DNA from: Chamaelirium japonicum
Taxonomy: Eukaryota > Streptophyta > Magnoliopsida > Liliales > Melanthiaceae
Length of the DNA stretch: 64,000 nucleotides
NCBI GenBank assembly: GCA_947650365.1
Contig: OX393551.1
Span: 3,850,001-3,914,000 of the forward strand
Reading direction: 5' to 3'
Of the stretch, positions 10,572-20,648 are shown one piece after another. Both the position numbers and the translations under genes were made by a program. The notes under the pieces were generated by a model that was given only the letters and a program-made list of their open reading frames with translations, was not told the DNA's origin and did no database searches. Positions within the stretch are counted from its first letter, which is position 1, and each line of letters starts with the position of its first letter.

Positions 10572-10707
10572 AAAAAAAAAAAGAGAAAAGAAAGGAAAGA
10601 AAAGAAAAGGAAAGAAAAGAAAAGAAAGAAAAGAAAAGGGAAGAAAAGAAAGGAAAGAAAAGAAAAGGAAAGAAAAGAAAAGGAAAGAGAAGAAAGAAAA
10701 GGAAAGA
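10572..10707 (+). repeat. (GGAAAGAAAA)n purine tract in the 5' LTR
   Basis: Almost pure A/G over ~136 bp. The 3' LTR has the equivalent tract at ~25281-25417. Confidence 0.85.
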
Positions 10708-10976
10708 ACTACCGCCATGCGCAGGGGGAGGTTGCGTATGACGTCTGCTCACGCGCGGATCTGCGCCGATCCCTCGATCCGACGGACAAGAAGAAGCGCC
10801 GGGTCGCCATCGATTTTGTGTGCAAAATCCAGCCATAATTACCCCGCTAGGAAAGGAAAGCAAATAAATGTTATTCCCCTCATCAATGGATGAATAAATC
10901 CCGGGTAATTATGAGGGAAATATTAAAGGGATTTAAAATTAAAACTTCCCATATCTCTCCCCCCTCCCATTTTGCC

Positions 10977-10984
10977 TATAAATA
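10977..10984 (+). promoter_or_regulatory. TATA box of the gypsy 1 5' LTR
   Basis: TATAAATA in a C/T-rich then G-rich context, ~1.35 kb before the LTR end. The 3' LTR keeps it at 25686-25693. Confidence 0.7.
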
Positions 10985-11399
10985 AAGGGGGTGGGGGAAG
11001 GCTCAAGAGGTCGAAGATTGAAGACGAAGCGAGGAAGCTCTGCAGAAAAGGAGACGCTTCTTCGTCGACCCAAGGCTTCACGAGGCACGGGCAAGCTTGT
11101 CCCTTCGGGATCGGCTTAGTCCATTGAAAGCCCTCATCAACGTGAAGACCCTTGCACAAGAAGATCAAGACTTCGACTCCGTGCACGAAGAAGAAAGCTC
11201 GGAGAAGAAGACCCTTCGACTCCGAAGACGCCAGAAGCAAAGGCCGGAGAAGAAGCTCAGAGCGGCACTACCCCGTCGGCTCCAACAAACCCTCAACTCC
11301 GATCAAGCGCCAGAGACGAAGAAGTGGAACGAAGCGTCATCAATCCGTCGCCTTCGACAAACGTCTACTCCATCCACGAAGAAGAAAGCCTGGGGAGGA

Positions 11400-11950
11400 C
11401 TACCTGAAGCGTCGCTACCCCCGCCGTCTTCATCAACAAAAACCGATGCTATAACCGTCGCACGGAGACCGTCGCTACCCCCGCCGTCTCCATCAACAAA
11501 AGCCGACGCTATAACCGTCGCACGGAGATCGGTGCTACCCCCACTATCTCCGAAGGCATTCTTCGACTCCGATCACGCCAAAGAAGCCTGGAGAAGAAGA
11601 GAAGTCCAGCCGACACCCAAACCGTTGAAGCACCAAAGAAGTAGCCCACGTTGTTTGAGAAGAAGACCGAGTTGACGCTGAAGCTAAAGCCCACGCAAGA
11701 AGCCAAAGCAAAAGCCCCGGTAAAGCCCGCGCCAAAGCAACGCAAGTGCCAAAGCCAAGCGACTACGCCGGTCTCGAGCAAAAGCACCGCACGTTCTAGC
11801 CGATACGACGTGAAGTCCGGAAGAACGAAAGCATCGCAAGTCTCCCCCGTCCATGTCCAAGCGCAAGCGCCAAAGCAAAGCAAAAGCCAGAGCCACGCCA
11901 GAGCCAAGCCAAAGCCAAAAGCCAAAGCCAAAGCCAACGCCAAAAGCACG
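11400..11950 (+). repeat. Internal tandem repeats of the 5' LTR
   Basis: Two ~60-bp copies (cgctacccccgccgtct ... cgtcgcacggag) near 11410-11530, then from ~11690 a run of imperfect gccaaa/gccaaag hexamers. The runs read as Lys-Ala-Pro-Ser-Gln-rich in one frame and Leu-Ala-Phe-Trp-rich in antisense. I treat this as low-complexity LTR sequence, not a gene. Confidence 0.7.
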
Positions 11951-12343
11951 ATCGACGCCGCGAACCGACGATCAAGGACGCCGAGGTCAAGTAAGGAACG
12001 AGGAAGACACGAAGACCGAGGAACGAAGCTGAAGACCCCCCTAGCCGAGGAAGCGCGAAGCACGGAAGGGACCAAAGAAACAGCGGATATTCCTTAGCCT
12101 CTCAAAAACCCTCACCCTGTAAAGACCCCCTGTCCTGGGCAACCCTTTCAGAGCTCTCGCACGAACACCACGTGGAGACGCGGATCAAAGGGACCCTCCA
12201 GAGGATCTCTCCCACAATCCCCTGATCAACACTCGCCGCAACCCGGACTCGCCACACCCGAGCCACCCGGGTTCCGGCGCACCCTTGTAATCTCGTTTTG
12301 TGCAATAAAGACGACCCGCATCTTTTCCACGCATATAGATTTC

Positions 12344-12361
12344 TGGCACGCCCGGTGGGAC
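12344..12361 (+). other. Gypsy 1 primer-binding site
   Basis: TGGCACGCCCGGTGGGAC starts 6 bp after the 5' LTR. I did not assign the primer tRNA. Confidence 0.75.
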
Positions 12362-12409
12362 ATCCTCTCCTTTCATTCGTACGACTGAAGAAGTCGCCCC
12401 AAGTTTGCA

Positions 12410-15400
12410 ATGGCCGAAACAAGCAACGATGCGTTTGCTCTAAGCCTTTCGCCCATCGCCGAGTCTCCCCTACTCCGACACAGTGATCCAGTAAACCCGG
12501 AGGGTGATGATCCCCCGATGGTACGCGTCTACACTCAGCGTACTCGAACTCTTGCGGATGTCTTCATGCCAGAAACTACTACCGAAGATGCTCGCCAAAG
12601 CGCCGACGAGGCCTTGGCGTATGAAGAAACGAGCCTCAATCCTGGAGTCCATGTCCAGAAGTCTGGGGAGGACCAGCCCCAACCCCGAGCCCGTTCGGAT
12701 TCTCCAGCGGAAGTTGCACCTTCTCTGCAGGGGGCAAACATCAATCATCAACCAGAAGCAAGTCGGCGCAACTACGTCTCCGATGATGACGGCGAGGATG
12801 CAAGCATGCAACATCGGGACGTCCTCCATCACCATCCTCCATCCACTCTTCAGCTCCAAGTCATGCAGATGAGCGAGCATATGGTGCAGATTACTCGGCT
12901 GATGGAGGAGAAGGATCGTCACATCAATACTCTGCTTCAAAAGCTAAGCGCAAAGGACGCTGCAGCAGTCGGTCAACCCCTTGCTTCTCCAGTAGCCGCT
13001 CCAGCTCTGTCTTCAACTCCCGTTCTTACAGAGGTTGTTCCGACGACTCAAGCAGTTACTCCAGCACTCTCATCGGTTCCTATCCCGACGGAAGTCGTCT
13101 CGCCAGCACCAGCCTCGGTGGTCACACAATCTCCTGCAACAGCAACGATGAATACCCAGCAAATACAAGCGTTGGTAGCTGACATGATGCGCACCCACGG
13201 CATTGGTCTTCCTCTAATCACGGCGGCATACTCGAAACCTTACACCGCGAGGATCCAGCAACTGCGTTTCCCCATCGAGTTCCAGCCACCAAAATTCCAG
13301 CACTTCAACAGGAAGGGAAATCCAAGACAGCACGTTGCTCACTTCATCGAAACTTGCAACAACGCCGGCACATATAGCAACGAGATGGTGAAACAATTCG
13401 TTCGCACCCTCAAAGGTAATGCTTTTGACTGGTACGTTGATCTTCCTCCAGGGACCATAGACAGCTGGGATCAGATAGAAAGGGAGTTCCTCAATCGCTT
13501 CTATAGCACCAGACGCACCGTCAGCATGACCAAACTCATCGCCGTCAAGCAAAGAAAAGACGAGCCAGTGATCGACTAAATTGACAGATGGAGGAACCTC
13601 GCGCTGAATTCACGAGACCGTTTGTCTGAAGACTCGGCCATCGAGATGTGCACCCAAGGCATGCACTGGGGCCTGCTCTACATCCTCAAGGGTATCAAAC
13701 CTCGGTCTTTCGAAGAACTCGCAACTCGGGCTCACGACATGGAACTCAGCCTAGCAAGCCGCGGGGACTTGAAGAACAAAGACTTCTTGAAGGTAGAGAA
13801 GAAGGACAAGCTGCAAGCATCGAAACCGAAGCAAGTCAATGTTGTTGGCATCGCCTCAACCTCCAAGCTGCTCAAGATCGGTGGCAAGCTGGATCAGAAG
13901 GAGGGAGTCGCCATACCGCCGCCTCCGTCGCCAAGACAGAGGATGACTCTCGAGGAGCTCGAAGCCAAGGAGTACCCCTTCCCAGACTCAAAAGTCTCCT
14001 CCATGTTCGACCAACTGCTGCAAGAAAAGATGATAGAGCTCCCTCCTTCGAAGAGGCCCGAGCAGATGCATCGCGTCGATGACCCTCTCTTCTGTAAATA
14101 CCACCGAGTGGTAAGTCATCCCATCGAAAGGTGCTTCGTCTTCAAGGAAAGAATAATGGCGCTCGCAAAGCAAGGAAAGATAGAAATGGACACCGGGGAG
14201 GTCGCTACGGCCAATATGACGTCCATCACCTTCGGCTCCTTCTCGTCGGTACTCGTTGTTGCGCGGCGAAGCATGCCCAAATTGCGTATCAACTGTCAAA
14301 GGCCAACCGCTAAGTCAATTTCCCAGCCGAGAGTCTCGAAGCGACGCCAACGTACTCCTGCGCTCACCGAGAAAGAAACGCCGCTGCCCTGGGGGCAACC
14401 ATCGCTCACGCCAGCACCTCTTCCAAGCAATGCTACATCCCAACGAGCGCTCCAAAGGAGATACGAGCAGGGAGATCCAGAAGTCGATCTGCTGGGCCAG
14501 CCTTCGGGAAAGTTCGACTATTACGTCCTCTACTCAAGGCCTCCGTCCATTCCGATTGACGAAATCAAGCCCACCGGCTGGGGATCGGAAGACGAGCCCG
14601 TGGAGCTTCAGGAAGAGCAAGTCCCTTCCAGTCGAGCTACGTCCCAAGGCGCTCTCCGAAAAAGATACGAGCAGGGAGATCTAGAAGTCAGTCTGCTAGG
14701 CCAGCCTTCGGGAAAGTTCGACTATTACGTTCTCTACTCAAGGCCTCCGTCCGTTTCGATTGACGAAATCAAGCCCACCGGTTGGGGATCGGAAGACGAG
14801 CCAGTGGAGCTTCAGGAAGAGCAAGTCCCTTCCAGTCGAGCTACGTCCCAAGGCGCTCTCCGAAAAAGATACGAGCAGGGAGATCCAGAAGTCAGTCTGC
14901 TGGGCCAGCCTTCAGGGAAGTTCGACTATTACGTCCTCTACTCAAAGCCTCCATCAGTTTCGATCGAAGAAATCAAGCCCACTGGTTGGGGGTCGGAGGA
15001 CGAACCAGTAGAGCCTCTGGAAGAACAAGTGTCTCTAAGGGGACCTGTTGCTGCTGCCAATCATCATCTCAGCGGAGGAGAATCCACCGACCAAGAGGCA
15101 TGGGTCATGCTACCCCGGCGGCGAAAGCCATGGCAAGAAAGGCAGCACAAGCAAGACCGCGTGATGAGGAAGGTTCCCGAGCGAAGGACCTACAAGAAGA
15201 AAAGCAAGACTCCAGGGAGGAAGACGTTCAAAGTGCCGCCAGCAAGCCAAGACGATCTCCTCCAGCAGAACCTTCCAGAACCAACAACCTTGCAAGAATT
15301 CTTCCCCAATCACTTCCTCCCAGTTGATCAACACATCAGGGTGTCTTGTTGCATGGTCGAAGTCCATAAGGCGTTAGAAGGAAAAGGCGAAGTCGAGACA

Positions 15401-15600
15401 TCTGAAGAGGGCGACTCCACTTATGAGGGAGACGATTCCGACAAAGGGGGCACTGCCTCTCATGACGAAGCAATCCTGCACTTGCCGCTCGTAGAAGCTT
15501 TGCATCTTCTGAAGAAAGCTCGCCTGGCAATGGCTGCAGCCTTGGCCGACTTAGATAGCTACAAGAGGAAAAGGAAGGACGACAAGAAGGGCAAAACTGT
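12410..15600 (+). pseudogene. Gypsy 1 gag region
   Basis: Starts MAETSNDAF. The Retrotrans_gag core (~13230-13770) has FQPPKFQHFNRKGNP, FDWYVDLPPGTIDSW and FLNRFY. It would form the capsid-like particle that packages element RNA. A Lys/Glu-rich and repeat-bearing spacer follows and leads into the protease. The region is mostly readable but carries a break. Three 204-bp tandem repeats (14432-15031) sit in the spacer. Confidence 0.85.
14432..15031 (+). repeat. Three 68-residue tandem repeats in the gag-protease spacer
   Basis: Units start at 14432, 14636 and 14840, exactly 204 bp apart and in frame. Each reads ATSQ.AL..RYEQGD then LLGQPSGKFDYYVLYS, PPS, EIKPTGWGSEDEPVE. Copies 2 and 3 are closer to each other than to copy 1. 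Confidence 0.92.
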
Positions 15601-15639
15601 GGCCTCGTGCGATGCAACGATAACCTTTTCAGACGAGGA

Positions 15640-16040
15640 CTTGCAACTCGTAACGCGACTGCACAACCGGCCTGTCTACGTCTCGGGATACATCAAAGAG
15701 AAGCTAGTAAACCGAATTTTGCTGGACTGTGGCTCCACCGTCAATATCATGCTTATCCAGATAATGCGGCAACTCGGCATCACCAAAGACCAGCTCTCGC
15801 CCAGTCAGTTGGTCATTCAAGGGTTCAACCAGGGCGGACAGTCCACCGTCGGAATCATCCGTTTGAAGCTTTTCATCGGCCCGCTAGATACATCGGTCCT
15901 CTTCCACATCATCGATTGCCAGACATCATATCGCCTCCTGTTAGGAAGGCCATGGCTACACGAGAATGGCGTCGTAGTGTCCACCTGGCACCAGTGCCTC
16001 AAGTACTACGAAGAAGGCATGGAGAAATGCATAATTGCTG
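15640..16040 (+). pseudogene. Gypsy 1 aspartic protease domain
   Basis: Retropepsin-like fold with active-site motif LLDCGSTVNIM and later LLGRPWLHENG. It would cut the Gag-Pol polyprotein. It is followed by a long Pro/Thr-rich linker (to ~16700) before reverse transcriptase. Confidence 0.82.
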
Positions 16041-16999
16041 ATGACAAGCCATTCAATGAGGCCGAGGCACATTTGGCCGATGCCAAGTTCTACCAAGCAA
16101 GAGACCTAGTCGTGGAAGTCCTTCCAGCTAAAGCCCCTCGAGCCCAGAAGACTGAAGAAGTGAATCTGGATAAGACTCCTCTTCCTGCAAATCCGGTGCC
16201 ACCCTCCGACAAGGCAAGACTTGAGGTCCAAGAAGCACTGAAATCTAGGCAAAAGATACGCATCAGTTCCGAGTCAAGAGTAATGCAACATACCCCGTTG
16301 CCCGTCCAAACGACGCCAGTCCTGCGTCTCACGCCTCAGTGGCTCCGTAAAGCTGAGCGATCGCCTTCTACTCCAGCAAGAAATCTGGCCCCGTCGTTAT
16401 CGCAGGCCAACGTCGTCACTCTGCAAGAAATGACGTTGCCATTACCTAGCCTGACGCAAGCTCCGAACCCGAGCAGACCTGTCGAATCAGTCGACCCCAA
16501 TCAGCTTGGATTCAAGCCGAAAGGAAGTTGGGGACAAAATGCTGCTAAGTTGCTGTTCAAAGCCGGCTACGACAGAGAAAGCGCCATGGGCACACTTCCC
16601 CCAGCAGCAACTCCACATGGGATGACGAGAACTCAAGCTCGGCTGTTTCAAAATGGTGTACAAATTCTCTCGAACCGCCGAGGCATCGGCTCCAGTTAAG
16701 CTCCGTTGGTCATCAGAACCGCAGCAAAGAAGACCTTCACCTCCAACTATATCGGGGCGAAGATGGTAGACGAAGCAGCGAAAGGATCGACAATCTCCGA
16801 TGCACGCTCTGCCTACGCAAGCCATCCCGACAGTAAAAGAAAACGGCGACGGGTTGCTCCAGAAGCAAATCAGAGGTGATAGAAACCGGTCGAATCGAAA
16901 ATGCACGTCTGTGTTCGAAAGGCTCGGGCCAGCTAAGCAACCAAAGAAGAAGTCAGTGTTCGATCGTCTGGGAATGCCAATCGAGACCTCGTTTCAATA

Positions 17000-18080
17000 C
17001 CCACCCACCCACCCATGGCTGCTGTCAATCATATCTCCATCACGGATCCCGACAACGGCGATACTTCTACTTTGGACGATGAGTTGCCAGATGCCCCGCC
17101 AGTCCTCGAAGAAGGGGGGCAGTCCACTATTGATGACTTGAAGGAAATCAACTTGGGCACGGAGACGGAGCCTCGGCCTACATTCGTCAGCACACGCTTG
17201 ACTCCTGAAAAAGAAGCTGCATACATCAAACTGCTTAAAGAATACAGAGACGTCTTCGCCTGGTCCTACAAAGAGATGCCGGGCCTCGATCCCAAAATCG
17301 TAGTGCACCAGCTCAGCGTCAAACACGGAGCCAGCGCTATCAAGCAAGGACAAAGACGCTACCGACCAGAACTGGTACCCCAAATAGAAGGCGAAGTTAA
17401 CAAGTTGATCGAAGCCGGCTTCATTCGAGAGGTCAAGTACCCGACATGGATCTCTAGCGTCGTCTAAGTCAAAAAGAAGAACAGCCAAATCCGAGTGTGC
17501 GTGGACTTCAGAGACTTGGACAACGCATGTCCAAAGGACGACTTCCCCTTGCCAATCACGGAGCTAATGGTGGACGCAATGATAGGTCACGAGGTGCTAA
17601 CTTTCATAGACGGATCAACGAGCTACAATCAGATTCGGATGGCACCCAAGGATGAAGAGCTCACGGCGTTCCGCACACCGAAAGGAATCTACTGCTACAA
17701 AGTAATACCGTTCGGCTTGAAGAACGCAGGAGCCACCTACCAACGACCTATGCTGAAGATTTTTGACGACCTTCTTCATCAAAACGTGGAGTGCTATATC
17801 GATGGCCTTGTCGTGAAATCTAACAAGAAGTCGACGCATCTGCAAGATCTTGAGCTAATCTTCAAACGGCTTCGAAGGTACCAACTTCGCATGAATCCAC
17901 TCAAGTGCGCGTTCAGAGTCTCCTCAGGCAAGTTCCTCGGCTTCGTCGTCCGACATCGAGGCATTGAGATAGATCAATCCAAAATTGATGCTATCGTCAG
18001 TATGCCCGCACCAAAGATAGTGCGAGACCTCAGAGGCCTCCAAGGGCACTTGGCATATATCCGAAGATTCATCACCAACC
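17000..18080 (+). pseudogene. Gypsy 1 reverse transcriptase domain
   Basis: Family motifs in order: YPTWISSVV, VCVDFRDLDNACPKDDFPLP, FRTPKGIYCYKVIPFGLKNAG, and the palm segment near 17790-17820, then FLGFVVRHRGIE. Copies element RNA into DNA in the Ty3/gypsy family. Broken in this copy. Confidence 0.88.
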
Positions 18081-18139
18081 TGGCCAAAAAATGCCACCCG
18101 TTTAGTCGCCTCATGAAGAAAGGAGCGCCGTTCAAATGG

Positions 18140-18565
18140 GATGAAGCTTGCCAAGAAGCATTCCAAAACATCAAGGCCTATCTACTGAAGCCGCCAGTCC
18201 TATTAGCACCAGTTCAAGGAAGGCCGCTAATCCTCTACATTAGTGCCCAGGAGCAATCCTTGGGGGCACTCCTGGCTCAGAACAATGGACTTGGCAAGGA
18301 GACGGCTTACTACTACTTGAGTCGCATTCTCGTCGACACAGAGCTAAATTACTCCCCAATCGAGAAGGTCTGCTTAGCACTCACCTTCGCCATGAAAAAG
18401 CTGCGACACTATATGCTGGCTCACACCATCAGACTCGTCTCGAAGGCTGACCCCTTCAAGTACATCATGTCAAGACCAGTGCTCTCCGGACGTCTGGCCA
18501 AGTGGGCGCTGCTTCTACTTGAATTTGACATCACCTTCGTGCCACAGAAAGTGGTTAAAAGGTAA
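18140..18565 (+). pseudogene. Gypsy 1 first RNase H domain
   Basis: Follows reverse transcriptase. PPVLLAPVQGRPLILYIS, SLGALLAQ, SPIEKVCLAL and LRHYML are typical of the gypsy-type RNase H, which in Tat elements is usually degenerate. Confidence 0.8.
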
Positions 18566-18669
18566 GCCCTTGCGAATTTCCTCGCATAATATCCTCTCCC
18601 AGCAAAATGGGAGTTATCAGAAGATCTCCCAGACGAAGAAGTGTTCTCCATCGACATCGCCCCATCCTA

Positions 18670-19060
18670 GAAAATGTTCTTTGACGGCGCAGCAAGACAG
18701 GACGTAGCAGGAGCCGGAGTCATCTTCATCACTCCAAATGACGAGATACTCCCCTTCTCATTTTTGCTGTCGGAACCATGTTCTAACAACATGGCAGAGT
18801 ATCAAGCTCTACTCATCGGCCTCGAACTTGCCAACGATATGAAGCTTCAAGGACTCGAGATTTTTGGTGACTCTCAACTCGTTATCCAGCAAGTCTTGGG
18901 GGCATACGAAGTCAACAAAGAAGACCTGGTGCCGTTGCATGCACGAGCTATGGAGCTCCTCGGCAAACTCAAGACTGCTTCCATTCAGCACGTCTCCAGG
19001 AACCTCAACCAGCAAGCTGACGCACTTGCAAATCTGGCGGCTACACTCCCGTTTCCAGAA
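18670..19060 (+). pseudogene. Gypsy 1 second (archaeal-type) RNase H domain
   Basis: Motifs FFDGAARQDVAGAGVIF, NNMAEYQALLIGLELA, IFGDSQLVIQQV and QQADALANLA. This extra domain is diagnostic of the Tat lineage. Confidence 0.86.
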
Positions 19061-19279
19061 GAACGTCAGCTCATCGTCCCCATCTGCAGAAGATTCGTGA
19101 TCACCGAAGAAGAAGGTCCGATCGAAATTCTAGTTCAAACCAACGCGGTGCATATCCTCGAAATTGAAGAGCGAGACTGGAGGCAGCCTTTTGTGGATTA
19201 TCTCGTCCATGGTAAACTCCTCGAAGATCCGAAGCGCAAAGTCGATGTCCGTCGACGATCTCTGAAATTCTACCATTTC

Positions 19280-20422
19280 AACAATGAGTTATACCGCCGA
19301 AGCTACGATGGCACGCTCCTGAGATGCCTCGCAAAGGAAGAGGCAGAAGCAGCACTGGAAGAAGTACACGTTGGAATCTGTGGCTCACACCAGTCAGGCC
19401 CGAAGCTCCACTTTTGAGTCAGGAGGATGGGATATTACTGGCCCACCATGATCAAGGATAGCTTGGAGTACGCGAAAAGATGTCACGCTTGCCAGCTGCA
19501 CGGGGACTACATCCGTCAGCCTCCAGAACCTCTGCACCCGACAATCACGTCATGGCCCTTCGATGGATGGGGACTCGATATTGTCGGCCCCCTGCCCAAG
19601 TCATCCAAGCAACATCTTTACATTCTGGCGACAACGGACTACTTTTCCAAGTGGGCTGAAGCAACACCTCTACGGGAAGTTACAAAGCACTCCGTCATCA
19701 ACTTCATCCAGAATGACATCATCTTCCGATACGGAGTTCCTCGCTACATCGTAATAGACAACGGGAAGCAATTCAAGAATGCTGTCGTCAGCCAGTTCTG
19801 CGCATTGTACAATATTAAGCAGAATTGTTCGACGATGTACAACACTCCGACCAACGGTCTGGTAGAGGCCTTCAACAAGACTCTTTGCAAGCTGCTGGAG
19901 AAAACCGTCTCAAAGACGAAGAAAGACTGGCACGAACGCATGGGCAAAGCGCTATGGGCTTACCGGACGTCCTTTCGCACGCCTACGCAAGCAACACCGT
20001 ACTCCCTTGTCTATGGTGTACAAGCCGTTCTTCCGCTCGAGCTCCAGATCCCATCACTCCGGATAGCGATCCAAGAAGGCCTCACCAGCGACGACAACGC
20101 TCAGCTCCGCCTAGCGGAATTGGAAGCATTGGACGAAAGACGCCTCGAAGCTCAGCAACGTCTGGAGTGTTATCAGGCCAGACTGTCTCGCGCCTTCAAT
20201 AAGAAGATCCATCCTCGATCATTCCAGATAGGGGAACTGGTGCTGGCAGTCAAACGCCCCATCATCCTCTCGCATCGAGGAGGGGAGAAATTTGATGCCA
20301 AATGGGATGGCCCGCACTCCGTCAAGGAAGTCTACTCCAACGGCGCCTATCTCCTCACCACGCCAGAAGGGCTGACACTCGATCCTATCAACGGCAAGTA
20401 CCTCAAAAGGTACTATGCCTAA
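19280..20422 (+). pseudogene. Gypsy 1 integrase domain
   Basis: HHCC-type zinc finger (GICGSHQSG ... CHACQ), core with GWGLDIVGPLP, TDYFSKWAEA, VIDNGKQF and NGLVEAFNK, and C-terminal GELVLAVKRP / AKWDGPHSVKE, ending near KYLKRYYA. Inserts the DNA copy into the genome. Confidence 0.88.
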
Positions 20423-20477
20423 AGCAAGGCATAGTACTGAACTACGTGCGACTTGATCCCCCTTAGGGGGTACGTAG
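20409..20477 (+). ncRNA. Two adjacent stem-loops just after gypsy 1 integrase
   Basis: First stem GTACTATGCC/GGCATAGTAC overlaps the end of pol. Second is CTACGT...ACGTAG (20442-20447 / 20472-20477) enclosing CCCCC-tta-GGGGG. A 'ctacgt...tacgtagg' signature after pol is something I recall from other plant Tat-type elements. Function unknown. Confidence 0.6.
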
Positions 20478-20648
20478 GTAGCCTGGGAAGTTATTTCAGG
20501 TTCAGTCCGACTAAAAGAAAAAGACAACAAGGGTCCATGCATAAATACGGCAGAATAAGGCAATATTATTAGATAGTGAAGAAAAGGCGGTACATGGCAT
20601 AAGTTCCAAAAAGAAAGCTACAATGTAAAATAACCAAACAAGGAGCAG

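Larger units (their letters stand above)
10361..12337 (+). repeat. Gypsy 1 5' LTR
   Basis: 1977 bp. Holds a GGAAAGAAAAG purine tract, a TATA box, two ~60-bp tandem copies near 11410-11530 and a run of gccaaa hexamers. Long incidental reading frames on both strands come from its biased composition. Confidence 0.95.

Noticed and set aside
11097-12097. Long frames on both strands in the gypsy 1 5' LTR (and 25833-26807 in the 3' LTR)
   Set aside because: Composition artefacts of hexamer and tandem repeats in an LTR; no known domain.
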